A stretch of DNA of 64,000 bases from assembly GCA_018266215.1 (NCBI GenBank), contig JAFEAV010000018.1, positions 1 through 64,000 on the forward strand. Reading direction: 5' to 3'. The translations under genes and the position numbers were made by a program. Positions 53,912-62,529 of this stretch are shown here, piece after piece (the first letter of the stretch is position 1; each line of letters starts with the position of its first letter). The DNA comes from Cyanobacteria bacterium SZAS LIN-3 (lineage in GTDB: Bacteria > Cyanobacteriota > Vampirovibrionia > Obscuribacterales > Obscuribacteraceae). The notes below the pieces were generated by a model, which did no database searches, was not told the DNA's origin, and saw only the letters and a program-made list of their open reading frames with translations.

Positions 53912-55105
53912 TTAGCGCAGATTCTGGCCCGGCGGCCAATCAAAGAGCGCCGTCGAGCCAGGGACATGGGCTTTATCCCTGGGCATAGAGCGGTGCGCTC
54001 CAGTATCATCATGCAGCTGATCGGCATCTATCATGCTGAGCGGCGGCAGGGAAATGAGCAGGAAATTTGCCAGAGCATAGAGCTCAGGATAATAGTGCTG
54101 GCGCAATTCGGTAAAGCGCCTGGCCGCCTGCATATAGTTGGGTGCGCCCAGGGCGTGGAAGACCTGTTCAAAAACGCGCGAGTCCTGGACATCATCCTGC
54201 TGCCTGGGATCGAGATTGAGATAGTTGGAAAACACTGCCAGAGCACGGCTGCCATTGTCATAGATAGAGCGCTTCAGTACGCGATTATTTTGCGAATCAA
54301 GAGCCAGTCCGATGGCGGCGGCATCGAGCACCGCTCCCAGTTGCACCAGCCATGAGGCCTTAGTGCTGCGCGAGCGGAAATAAAGCAAAAGCGGATAGGC
54401 TGAATGACTTTGATAAACCTCGGTCAGCCAGCGTTCACAGAGTTCAAGCGTCCCGGAAGCGTTGTTTTCGCGGCGCAGGTTGTGATAGAGCACGGCGCCA
54501 TTGGCACTGTGCTCGTGGCGCGATGAGATGATTTGAGAGTTGACCTCACGCACATGGAAGTGAGATTGAATGGCGAACAAAAAAGAGACTGTGATGGCCA
54601 ACAAGACTATGCCGGACACAGCTCCGCAGATGACGGTGAAGCGCGCCAGGCCGGTGCTGGCGATCATGTCGCCGTAGCCGATCGTAAAAACTGAAGTGGC
54701 TGCAAAATAAAGAGCTTCTTCAAAATTATCCAGGGGCGGCCGGATCTGACTGCGCTCGGCCCAGAGTATAAGGCCATAGCCGAAGGTCATGAGACCCAAC
54801 CAGCAGCAAATCAGAGCCATCATGGCGGCGGGGGCAAACATGGTCAGATTGCTCTGGATGAGAACACTGTCCGGACGGGCCTTAACCAGGGCGCGGATAG
54901 GTTGCCAGAGCATTTTGGAAATGAAACGCGGCGAAAGGCGAGTGCCCTTGGGCGTATAGTGCGGCACGATGATCGATTGGAAGACATCGGAAAAGACCAG
55001 CACAATCAGTACCAGCCCGCAAAGAGCTATTGCAAAATCGTCAGGACGAAGCACAGGCGGATATTCCCTCTGTTGACAAGTGGATAATAGCAGTGCCGCG
55101 CTCAC
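53912..55105 (-). CDS. Two-helix potassium channel-like protein
   Basis: Membrane protein of 397 residues with helices near 25-45, 90-118 and 155-180. The pore signature TIGYGD is at 141-146, preceded by a pore helix AATSVF. The selectivity filter indicates K+ (or cation) conduction. The roughly 215-residue C-terminal cytoplasmic domain is not RCK- or cNMP-like by eye. The first start is GTG at 55105; a GTG at residue 18 is also possible. Confidence 0.85.
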   Translation of the reverse strand: MSAALLLSTCQQREYPPVLRPDDFAIALCGLVLIVLVFSDVFQSIIVPHYTPKGTRLSPRFISKMLWQPIRALVKARPDSVLIQSNLTMFAPAAMMALICCWLGLMTFGYGLILWAERSQIRPPLDNFEEALYFAATSVFTIGYGDMIASTGLARFTVICGAVSGIVLLAITVSFLFAIQSHFHVREVNSQIISSRHEHSANGAVLYHNLRRENNASGTLELCERWLTEVYQSHSAYPLLLYFRSRSTKASWLVQLGAVLDAAAIGLALDSQNNRVLKRSIYDNGSRALAVFSNYLNLDPRQQDDVQDSRVFEQVFHALGAPNYMQAARRFTELRQHYYPELYALANFLLISLPPLSMIDADQLHDDTGAHRSMPRDKAHVPGSTALFDWPPGQNLR

Positions 55106-55202
55106 TATTCAACTGAACTCTTCTACATATGAAAATTGTTTGCTATGGTTAAACGGTTCCAATCTTCAAGCAACCGCAATCAACCCCCAAGAAGGCCGTC
55201 CC

Positions 55203-55679
55203 ATGACCGAAGACATAAAAATTAGACGAGCCCGCGGCAGCGACGCCCAGTGCGTACTGGACATGATTGTCGAACATGCCGCCTTCGAGGGCGGTGAAAA
55301 ATTCGATCCCCGGGGCAAGCTGGAGAAGCTCAGAAGCACCCTTGAAGAACAAACGCACTATGAATGTCTGATTGTGGAAGTCAAAGGCAAAATTGAAGGC
55401 TACTGCACCTTCATGTCCCATTTCGACAGCTGGCATCAGAACAAGTTTCTCTTTGTCGATGGCCTGTGGCTCAATGAAGCAGTCAGAGGGCTATCCATCG
55501 GCACCAGCATCTTCGACAGGTTGCACCAGCGCGCAGCCGAGTTGGATTGCGACAGCATTCAAGTAATGACACCGAGCACCAATGATAGTGGCATAAGGTT
55601 TTATAAAAAACTTGGCGCCAGCGAAGCAAACAAAGCGTACTTCACCCTGCCGACAAAGACAAAACAGGACTGGCGCTGA
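55203..55679 (+). CDS. GNAT-family N-acetyltransferase
   Basis: Acetyl-CoA-dependent acetyltransferase of 158 residues from ATG 55203 (GAAGG seven bases upstream). Beta-strand KIEGYCTFMSHF leads to FVDGLWLNEAVRGLSIGTSIFDRLHQ, where RGLSIG is the acetyl-CoA motif A loop. GIRFYKKLGA is the typical C-terminal motif B. Resembles spermine/spermidine or polyamine-type acetyltransferases. The substrate is unknown. It converges on the Nudix gene with a 2-bp gap. Confidence 0.87.
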   Translation: MTEDIKIRRARGSDAQCVLDMIVEHAAFEGGEKFDPRGKLEKLRSTLEEQTHYECLIVEVKGKIEGYCTFMSHFDSWHQNKFLFVDGLWLNEAVRGLSIGTSIFDRLHQRAAELDCDSIQVMTPSTNDSGIRFYKKLGASEANKAYFTLPTKTKQDWR

Positions 55680-55681
55680 AT

Positions 55682-56275
55682 CTAATTAAACGGATTGAGA
55701 TGCGCGTACCCAGGATTTTGCACACAGAATAATTGCAAATACTGGAAGGCGACGATCACGAGTGCGTGGGAAATTTTCCCACTCGATATCAGGGCCGGGA
55801 TTTCTTTGATCGGCACAAGCTTGATGGCGATTTCTTCCGTGCTGTCAAAATTGGGCACTTGAATGTGCGTGGCGTTTACCGATAAGTAAGTGTCGCAAAT
55901 ATTTGGTTGCAGAGCCGGGTTCGGATGGTTGCATCCAAGGAAATGCAATTCCTGGCCTTTGTATCCGGTCTCCTCCAGGAGCTCACGCTCGGCGGCGATA
56001 TTGGATCCACCGTCTTCGGGATCAACCATGCCGCCGGGGATTTCCAGAGTGATACCACCGATGCCGTGGCGAAACTGCTCAATCAAAACGACCTTGCCGT
56101 CTGGGGTTATCGGTATGACATTGACCCAGTTTGATGGTCGGACAATATAAAAATGATGTTTGTCGTCTTCGGGTGAGCGACTGGAAAGATTTCTATGGAC
56201 TGAAAAAACGCGACAATCAGCGACCAAATCAGTGGAGTGGGTGACCCAGTGTCGCACGGGAAATTCTTTATTCAT
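55682..56275 (-). CDS. Nudix hydrolase (ADP-ribose pyrophosphatase-like)
   Basis: Hydrolyses a nucleoside diphosphate linked to another moiety, 197 residues. The Nudix box GGMVDPEDGGSNIAAERELLEETG (81-104) keeps REL.EETG, though Gly occupies the first conserved Glu with acidic residues beside it. The preceding EQFRHG and LEIPGG match ADP-ribose pyrophosphatases. Cytoplasmic. The substrate is inferred from the family. Confidence 0.88.
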   Translation of the reverse strand: MNKEFPVRHWVTHSTDLVADCRVFSVHRNLSSRSPEDDKHHFYIVRPSNWVNVIPITPDGKVVLIEQFRHGIGGITLEIPGGMVDPEDGGSNIAAERELLEETGYKGQELHFLGCNHPNPALQPNICDTYLSVNATHIQVPNFDSTEEIAIKLVPIKEIPALISSGKISHALVIVAFQYLQLFCVQNPGYAHLNPFN

Positions 56276-56328
56276 AAGCCGATTATAGTGGAAAGTAGCG
56301 TGGTGTTGCCACTTTTGAACAAAAGAAA

Positions 56329-56360
56329 ATACCCGCCGGTGGTTAAAACCGAGCGGGTAT
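56329..56360 (-). terminator. Terminator between YADDQARR copy 2 and Nudix gene
   Basis: ATACCCGC (56329-56336) pairs with GCGGGTAT (56353-56360), and an inner CGGT/ACCG pair extends the stem. On the minus strand a T-rich ATTTTCTTTT follows, so it probably ends the transcript of the 56434-56691 gene. Confidence 0.65.
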
Positions 56361-56401
56361 CAAACCTTGGATATGGAGCTTTAAATATCAACCTTTGGGT
56401 G

Positions 56402-56419
56402 TCGATATTTAAATATCGA
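56402..56419. repeat. 18-bp perfect AT-rich palindrome
   Basis: TCGATATTTAAATATCGA reads the same on both strands with no loop. It lies 15 bp past the stop of the YADDQARR copy 2 gene. A related TTTAAATATC occurs about 20 bp upstream (near 56380). It could be a protein-binding site or part of the transcript end. Confidence 0.5.
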
Positions 56420-56433
56420 ACTCAGGGCCTAAT

Positions 56434-56691
56434 TTAAGCGATTTTGGAAGCTTTCTTTTTCAGCTCGGAGACAAGGTCTTCCTGACCGAGAATATATCCG
56501 CGACGAGCCTGATCATCGGCATAGTTGATAATCAGCTCAGTAAGATTGTTGAGCATGGACATGGGCACAAACTCGCTGACTTGATTGAGCATGCGTTCGA
56601 CCGATACCCATTCTTCGGTATTGAGCGGAATAGCATCGTCGAGACGAGCGATTACAGTGTAGTTTTGCAGTTTGTCAGCTTTTACGTTCAT
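56434..56691 (-). CDS. Small YADDQARR-motif protein, copy 2
   Basis: Unrecognised 85-residue helical protein from ATG 56691 (AGGTGA five bases upstream). It aligns gaplessly to the C-terminal half of the protein at 30458-30817. Shared positions include RLD..P..T.EW, VE..L.QV.EF.P and YADDQARR.Y.LG..D. It lacks the long basic N-terminus of copy 1. It has its own likely terminator. The conserved core suggests a real domain. Function unknown. Confidence 0.78.
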   Translation of the reverse strand: MNVKADKLQNYTVIARLDDAIPLNTEEWVSVERMLNQVSEFVPMSMLNNLTELIINYADDQARRGYILGQEDLVSELKKKASKIA

Positions 56692-56885
56692 TCTGTTCAC
56701 CTATTTATGACAGCCCAAAGTTATTCACACCAAAGTTTGCCTGGCCAGGGTTCAAGCCTCTCAATGAGAGGTCTTGCCTTGTCTAGACTCTTGAAATCTT
56801 CCCCAGTCCTGGGTTAGTTTCTCTGCATTTCTTATGCCCGCTAAACAGGTCATTAACCTGCAAATTTAGCTGTCAAGCGGACATT

Positions 56886-58343
56886 TTATATTTGCACTTG
56901 ATTAGCTGCATAATACGATCGAGCAAAAGCCTCAGCCTGGCTGCGATCCCGCACTTCTTTCAGTTCCTGCGCTTCGGCCAGAGCGTTGAGAATTTCTCCA
57001 ACAAGCGGACCTGGAGCGATGCCAAGCAGTTTCATCAGTTCGGAACCGGTTAGAAGTTTGGGCAACTTTTTGCATTCTTCCTTATAGACCGCGTATCCAT
57101 TTAGAAGATCAATCAGGCGTTTTTCCAGGCGCTCACGATCCGGCCCGGTCAGTCCCGGGCCGCGGGTGGCGCCGAGGTCGCCGAAGGAGAGCAGCATCAG
57201 TTCGGGCACGTCGTCACCGACCGTGCGATAGAAACGATTGAGCGCTTTCTGGGTTGGTTCACCGGTGTGGAAAAGCTGACCCGGTCGCAGATGCCAGAGC
57301 ACCAGTCGCTCCACCATGCGCCCGAGGGCGCGCGGCCACTTCTGGGTTTCAGCCGTCTCGCGGATCATCGTCGCCCCCAGCTTGTCGTGGCCGATGAAGG
57401 TATGACGACCTTCCTCGGTAATCTGCCAGGTGTCGGGCTTACCGATATCGTGCAAAATGGCCGCCACTTTGGTCGCCGCCAGACGACTGACCGCGGGCGT
57501 CAGCTCCTGGCTCAGGGACTCGCGGGCAAAATCGGGCAGGCTGGGCAGACGCGCCTCCAGCTGGGGGATGGTTTCCAGACTGTGCACAAAAAGCGGCAGG
57601 TGATGGAAAGAGTTGGCGGTCACCTTGCGCGTGGCGACAAGCTCGGCAAAAATCGCCTCAAAGAGGCCGATCTCACCCATTTCGTGCACCAGGCGACCGA
57701 CGTCGGGGCAATCGAGCAGGGTGAAAAGCTCATAATTGATGCGCTCCCGGGCCACAGTCGGCAAAAGCTGGATATTGGCCCGGATGTGCTCAAGGGTGGC
57801 CGGCTCGATCACAAAACCTAGCAGGCAGGCAAAGCGATAAGCGCGCAGGAGTCGCAGCGGGTCCTCGGTAAGCACCTGGGGACTGACGGCGCGAATGATA
57901 CCGGCCCGCAAATCAGCCAGCCCGCCGGTGGGATCGATAAGCTCATCGGGCCTGTCGGGATCGAGGGCCATGGCATTGACCGTAAAGTCGCGGCGCTGAA
58001 TATCGGCGGCCAGCGAGCCGCCCTGACAGCCGGCAAAATCCAGAGTCGGGCCATTATCTATCACCACCCGGCTGACATCGTTTATTTCGTCCAGCGGCAC
58101 ATAGTGGCCTTTGAACTGCTCGGCCACAAGCTGGCCAAATTGCATGGCCGGCATACCCAGGACGGCAAAATCGAGGTCGCGCACGGTTTCCACCGGCGAA
58201 GGGCCATCGCCCTGGCGCAGACAGTCACGCACGAAGCCGCCTACAAGATAGAGCTGGACCTGCTGCCGCCGCCCGAAGTCGAATACATCGCGTGCCAGCA
58301 CGCAATCGAGGGGGTGGTGCCCCGGTCTAAATGTACCGCTCAT
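56886..58343 (-). CDS. cca: tRNA nucleotidyltransferase / poly(A) polymerase family with HD domain
   Basis: Adds CCA (or A residues) to tRNA 3' ends, 485 residues. The class II head domain has LVGGFVRD (33-40) and DLD (56-58), followed by RRDFTVNAMA and the RNA-binding DPLRLLRAYRFA. An HD phosphohydrolase domain with AAILHDIGKP follows. The C-terminal GSELMKLLGIAPGPLVGEIL is typical of CCA enzymes. The window tRNA lacks an encoded CCA, so such an enzyme is needed. CCA versus A-adding specificity cannot be decided from sequence. Confidence 0.92.
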   Translation of the reverse strand: MSGTFRPGHHPLDCVLARDVFDFGRRQQVQLYLVGGFVRDCLRQGDGPSPVETVRDLDFAVLGMPAMQFGQLVAEQFKGHYVPLDEINDVSRVVIDNGPTLDFAGCQGGSLAADIQRRDFTVNAMALDPDRPDELIDPTGGLADLRAGIIRAVSPQVLTEDPLRLLRAYRFACLLGFVIEPATLEHIRANIQLLPTVARERINYELFTLLDCPDVGRLVHEMGEIGLFEAIFAELVATRKVTANSFHHLPLFVHSLETIPQLEARLPSLPDFARESLSQELTPAVSRLAATKVAAILHDIGKPDTWQITEEGRHTFIGHDKLGATMIRETAETQKWPRALGRMVERLVLWHLRPGQLFHTGEPTQKALNRFYRTVGDDVPELMLLSFGDLGATRGPGLTGPDRERLEKRLIDLLNGYAVYKEECKKLPKLLTGSELMKLLGIAPGPLVGEILNALAEAQELKEVRDRSQAEAFARSYYAANQVQI

Positions 58344-58361
58344 AGGTTCTTTCGCTTGTTC

Positions 58362-59486
58362 TTACGAGACTTGCAAGTCCGAGCCTTCAGTATTTTCGGG
58401 CTCAAACATGTGGTCCTGCTCTTCCTTGGATATCTGGAAATGCCCCAGGATATATACAAGACCGCCAACCAGGCTGGCCACGGTGGTCAGACCTAACCAC
58501 ATAATCGCATATGTAAGGGCATGGGCGCGATCGACACCGGCCATGGTGAGGAAGTAGGTGTAGGCCCATTCACGGATGCCTATGCCGTTGAAGCTGGGGG
58601 TGACAAAGCCCAGGACGGCTACCGAAGGATAAAAGACAAAGTAATACCAGAGCGGTATGTCGTGCAGACCCAGGGCCATGCCGATGGCCACATGCACGGC
58701 CACGATGACAATCTGCATCACAACCGAAAGACCGATGGCGGTGGCCATGAGCCCCTTATTGGACCAGTAGACCCGGGCCGGAGACTTGTTGATCTGGCGA
58801 GTAATGATGTTGTTTTCGCCCAGGAATTTGACGCTCAACTGCGGCGCGAAGGGCACCAGGCCGAAGACAAACAGGGTGCCGGCGATGATGGGCAGCTTCA
58901 GCTCCAGGGGCAGACCGCCGCCGCCGGGCCCGAGCAGGATGCCGGTGGTGGCGAAGAGGAAGAGCACGGCTATACCGACGGTACGGTCGGCGAGGACCGA
59001 GTAGAAGGCTTCTTTGTATTTGCCGGTGCCTTTAGAAAGGTAATAGCAGCGACTGACGTCTCCGCCTACGGTGCTGGGCAGGAAAAGATTGAAAAACAGA
59101 CCGACAAAGCACAGCTGGGTCAGCTTGAGCAGTGATTTTTCCAGGCCCACAGCCTGGGCCAGGAGCTGCCAGCGGTGAGCATTTAAGAAGGTGCTGGAGA
59201 GAAATACGACCAGGGCCAGGCTGAGAAACCAGCGGTTGGCGCCCAGGGCGACTTGAATACATTTAGAGAGATCGACTTTGCCAAAGAGAAATAGGCTGCA
59301 GAACATCACCAGCGAAACGCCGATTTTCAGGCGCAGCTTGGTCTGTTTGGAAATCTTGATCTGGCGGACCTTATCCAGCAGGGGATGGCGGCCATGGACT
59401 AGACTTTCAATTCCGGCAGCGTTGTCGGGCACTGATACCTGTTCTTCCTTGAGCAGGGTCGTGCCACCTGAGCCTTTCGACAACAT
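58362..59486 (-). CDS. Lysylphosphatidylglycerol synthase TM region/flippase-like protein
   Basis: Integral membrane protein of 374 residues with about eight hydrophobic helices and cytoplasmic tails. It resembles the LPG synthetase TM (AglD/UPF0104) family: FLPSTVGGDVSRCYYL near residue 135 and the C-terminal GFVTPSFNGIGIREWAYTYF are family signatures. It lacks the catalytic MprF domain, so a flippase or glycolipid-related role is more likely than lysyl transfer. It sits 18 bp upstream of the cca gene on the same strand. Confidence 0.83.
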   Translation of the reverse strand: MLSKGSGGTTLLKEEQVSVPDNAAGIESLVHGRHPLLDKVRQIKISKQTKLRLKIGVSLVMFCSLFLFGKVDLSKCIQVALGANRWFLSLALVVFLSSTFLNAHRWQLLAQAVGLEKSLLKLTQLCFVGLFFNLFLPSTVGGDVSRCYYLSKGTGKYKEAFYSVLADRTVGIAVLFLFATTGILLGPGGGGLPLELKLPIIAGTLFVFGLVPFAPQLSVKFLGENNIITRQINKSPARVYWSNKGLMATAIGLSVVMQIVIVAVHVAIGMALGLHDIPLWYYFVFYPSVAVLGFVTPSFNGIGIREWAYTYFLTMAGVDRAHALTYAIMWLGLTTVASLVGGLVYILGHFQISKEEQDHMFEPENTEGSDLQVS

Positions 59487-59883
59487 CTAAATTGGCCTCC
59501 GCTATGCTTCCGTACCGGTTTCGGATATGCGATCTAAATACCCGCGTCGCCTAAACCTTGTTGTGCCAACGACCTTAGGACTTTGGTCCTTTATTGTAGG
59601 GCTCAATGTTAGGGTAATGCCAAGATACTTGAAACCCGAAATAATTAACTTGGGGCACAGATCTGACTAAAAGCCGCTCAATTGCGCCATGAGTATCGAC
59701 TTATGCCGCCTTCAGAAGCTACAATTAAAAATTCTCAAGGCTTTTAATGAAGTTAGGGTTAAGTACCAGAACCCTCTAATACGAAAGTTAATTACTTTGG
59801 GCGAGGCGTGGCACGGTGTGGTCACTGTGATCTAATATTTGGAATAGATATAACAATCGACAGGGCATTCTGAGGTAGTTAAG
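59487..59883. other. 397-bp divergent gap between flippase-like gene and ctpA
   Basis: No supported gene is seen. Two stems are visible: ATTAAAA/TTTTAAT near 59723-59748 and AGGGTT (59755-59760) with AACCCT (59770-59775). A smaller AGGAC/GTCCT pair lies near 59578-59591. The ribosome site GAGGT sits seven bases before the ctpA TTG. Promoters for both genes must lie here, but I cannot place them. Confidence 0.5.
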
Positions 59884-61293
59884 TTGTTGGACAGAAAACT
59901 CGTTTTTCGGATAGGCGTTCCTTTAGCCTTATGTGTCTTCTCATTCGGAGTGCAAAACTGGCTGATTGCCAAGGACAAAAGTCCGGATAGCGGTACGCGC
60001 GTGATAATCGCCGATGGTGGCGACAGAGCACCTCATCCGTTGATTTCACAGGCGATCAAATCCAACACCTCGCCGCAAAAGATCTATTACGTAGCCTGGA
60101 AGCTGATTAAAGACCAGTATTATCAGCAGACCTACAACGACCAGAACTGGAGCCGTTGGGAACACATGTTCGACGGCAAGCTCAAGACATCGGAAGATTC
60201 GCATAAGGCAATCGAGACGATGCTGGCCAGTCTGGGCGACCCCTACACCAGATTTCTCGATAAAGACGCCTTCGCCGAAGAAAAGGACTCGATCGACGCC
60301 CACCTTTACGGTGTCGGTATGCAGCTCGGCTGGCGCCAGGAAGACAAAAAGATCGTCGTCATCGCGCCCATCGAAGGCACACCGGCGGCCAACGCTGGTA
60401 TGACCGGCGGTGACGAAATTATCGAAGTGGACAACAAATCTGTAAGCGGCCAGTCCCTCGACCAGGTGGTTAAGCAGATTCGCGGACCGATTGACACCAA
60501 AGTGTCGATTACATTCCTGCGCAAAAACGAAAAGAAAAAAGTCACCCTGCAGCGCGCCGAGATCCCGGTTAAGGCAATTGGAACAAGCGAAACCCTGCCC
60601 GGTAATATCGGCTATATAAGATTGGAAAGCTTCATTTCCAAAAACGGCTACGACGAAATGAAAAGGGCCCTGGAGAGCAAGAGAGATTGCGACGGCATCG
60701 TCCTCGACCTGCGCTACAATCCCGGCGGCCTCCTGACCAACGCTGTAGACATCGCTCAGCTCTTTATCGATAAGGGCATCATCGTCAGTACGGTGGACGC
60801 TGAAGGCTACAAGCAATCACAGGTTGCCCACGGCAAACCAATCTGCACCCAACCGCTGGTGGTGCTGATCAACGGTTACTCAGCTTCCGCCAGTGAGATC
60901 CTCAGCGGCGCCCTGCGCGATAACGGCAGAGCCAAGCTTGTCGGTCAGAAATCCTTCGGTAAGGGCCTCGTGCAGGCCATCAACCGCCTGGAAGACGGCT
61001 CGGGCATCAACATCACCATTGCCAAATATCTCACCCCCAACGATACCGACATCAACAAGACGGGCATCATCCCCGACTTCAAAGTCGATCTAAAGGAAGA
61101 AGACATCAAAAACGGCAAAGGCCCCTGGTGGTTCGACGCCAAAATGAAGAACTTCAAGAAAGGCCCAACCGACGGCAATGACATCCAGTTGAACAAAGCT
61201 ATCGAAGTGATCAAGGACGAAATCGCCCGCGACAAAATGCACCAGACAGCTTCGCAGCCGGCAGTCACACAGCCCGTAACAAACAAAGACTAG
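59884..61293 (+). CDS. ctpA: C-terminal processing protease
   Basis: Exported S41 serine endopeptidase of 469 residues that trims protein C-termini in the periplasm. An N-terminal hydrophobic anchor or signal (about 8-25) is followed by a PDZ domain with APIEGTPAANAGMTGGDEI (about 160-178), then the protease domain. The Ser-Lys dyad is intact: Ser335 in GYSASASE and Lys360 in SFGKG, 25 residues apart as in Tsp. The start is TTG at 59884 with GAGGT upstream. A lysine/proline-rich tail follows. Confidence 0.95.
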   Translation: MLDRKLVFRIGVPLALCVFSFGVQNWLIAKDKSPDSGTRVIIADGGDRAPHPLISQAIKSNTSPQKIYYVAWKLIKDQYYQQTYNDQNWSRWEHMFDGKLKTSEDSHKAIETMLASLGDPYTRFLDKDAFAEEKDSIDAHLYGVGMQLGWRQEDKKIVVIAPIEGTPAANAGMTGGDEIIEVDNKSVSGQSLDQVVKQIRGPIDTKVSITFLRKNEKKKVTLQRAEIPVKAIGTSETLPGNIGYIRLESFISKNGYDEMKRALESKRDCDGIVLDLRYNPGGLLTNAVDIAQLFIDKGIIVSTVDAEGYKQSQVAHGKPICTQPLVVLINGYSASASEILSGALRDNGRAKLVGQKSFGKGLVQAINRLEDGSGINITIAKYLTPNDTDINKTGIIPDFKVDLKEEDIKNGKGPWWFDAKMKNFKKGPTDGNDIQLNKAIEVIKDEIARDKMHQTASQPAVTQPVTNKD

Positions 61294-61308
61294 CCTGAAG
61301 CAGGCTGG

Positions 61309-61902
61309 TTAACAGTCGATGCCTTCTATCGCTCTGCCGTGATGGCGCAACTGAGTGGTGGTGGATATGGTGCTGGCACTTTCCATCAACCAGTCGGGAG
61401 CGCGCCTGCCGGTAAAGACAAGGACGGTCGGATCCTGGCGCAGGGGCAGCATTTCCTTCACTTCTTCAAAATCAATCAGACCGACCCGGCCGACGTCTAA
61501 AAGCTCGTCGCCTATGACCAGATCATCTTTGCGCTCCAGGCCGGCTTTGAGATAAGCCAGGCCCTCGCGGGCGGCGTCCTTGTCCTCGGGCAAAATGCCG
61601 TTGGGTGAGCTGTAGAGACGGAAGCTGCCCTTGGGACCGGTACCGATTCTATTGACACCTGTGTAGTGCATGGTCAGACGACCAAATGTGGTGCCGGCCG
61701 CCTGGGCCAGAATACGCAAGCCCTTACCCTCGGAGGAATTTTCCTCCAGCTTGTCGAAGAAAACCAGGGTGACATTCATGCCCTTGCTCAGCGCCCGCAG
61801 GGCCAGGCCAAAAGTGGCCGTGGTCTTACCGCAACCGGTACCGAGATAAAGGCGTATCTTCTCTACACTTGGCTTCTCAAAAACGGGATCCAGCGTTGTC
61901 AT
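61309..61902 (-). CDS. cobO: Cob(I)alamin adenosyltransferase (CobA/CobO type)
   Basis: ATP-dependent enzyme forming adenosylcobalamin, 197 residues. The P-loop GTGCGKTT (21-28) and the acidic VIGDELLD are present. A helical C-terminus follows with FTGRRAPDWLMESAST. The family uses a modified Walker A and binds ATP in reverse orientation. No cobalamin synthesis genes are near, so it may serve salvage. It ends 16 bp from the ctpA stop, convergently. Confidence 0.88.
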   Translation of the reverse strand: MTTLDPVFEKPSVEKIRLYLGTGCGKTTATFGLALRALSKGMNVTLVFFDKLEENSSEGKGLRILAQAAGTTFGRLTMHYTGVNRIGTGPKGSFRLYSSPNGILPEDKDAAREGLAYLKAGLERKDDLVIGDELLDVGRVGLIDFEEVKEMLPLRQDPTVLVFTGRRAPDWLMESASTISTTTQLRHHGRAIEGIDC

Positions 61903-61914
61903 GGAAGGGCTCCT

Positions 61915-62319
61915 TTAGCTTTGCACCACCGGTGTGGGTTTACCATTTTCATCCAGACAGACAAAAGTCAGCTCAGCGGAGGTGACATGCACCACCTCAT
62001 GTCCTCTTGTCGACTCGACATCTACTCGCACCGTAATTGAGGTGCGTCCAAGGCGTGTTGTTTTTGTGTAAAAACTGACGACCTCACCGACCAGAACCGG
62101 AGCCTTGAAGTCGACTTCTTTAATGCCGGCGGTCACTATTCTCTGGGCCGTGGTCTTGCTCGCTTCCACCGCCCCGGCAAGGTCGATATAGCTGAGTATG
62201 ACTCCACCAAATATAGTCCCTTGCTTGTTCGTATCCTTGGGTTGCAGAACAACGCGTATAGCGGGATCCCGTTTCTCTTGAAAATTATCACTCGCGCCCG
62301 CGCCTGTATTGATGGACAC
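61915..62319 (-). CDS. Acyl-CoA thioesterase (YciA/hot-dog)
   Basis: Hydrolyses acyl-CoA to free acid and CoA, 134 residues. The single hot-dog fold has GTIFGGVILSYIDLAGAVEA near 34-53, containing the conserved catalytic Asp of YciA-type enzymes. VDFKAPVLVGEVVSFY follows as in the family. Twelve bases separate it from the cobO start on the same strand, so the two may be co-transcribed. Confidence 0.87.
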   Translation of the reverse strand: MSINTGAGASDNFQEKRDPAIRVVLQPKDTNKQGTIFGGVILSYIDLAGAVEASKTTAQRIVTAGIKEVDFKAPVLVGEVVSFYTKTTRLGRTSITVRVDVESTRGHEVVHVTSAELTFVCLDENGKPTPVVQS

Positions 62320-62442
62320 GTGCCCTCCTTTGATTCCGTGGCTCCCTATCGTAAAGGATAGAGAGAAAGCTATTCAATAGAACGATCGACATAGCATTCT
62401 GGAGAGCATTTAATCTGGCTATTCAAGAGTTGAAAGCTAGGC

Positions 62443-62448
62443 TATAAT
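62443..62448 (+). promoter_or_regulatory. Candidate -10 box of outer-membrane protein gene
   Basis: TATAAT inside GGCTATAATC, the same 10-mer found before sdh (31182-31191). It lies 82 bp upstream of ATG 62530. No convincing -35 box is seen. Confidence 0.4.
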
Positions 62449-62529
62449 CGGGGCTCGCCAGGCGTTGCCCGGGCGTCCTCCTGGAAACCCTTACTACTGT
62501 CTTCTCACTTTTGACTGGACCTGGAGTTT

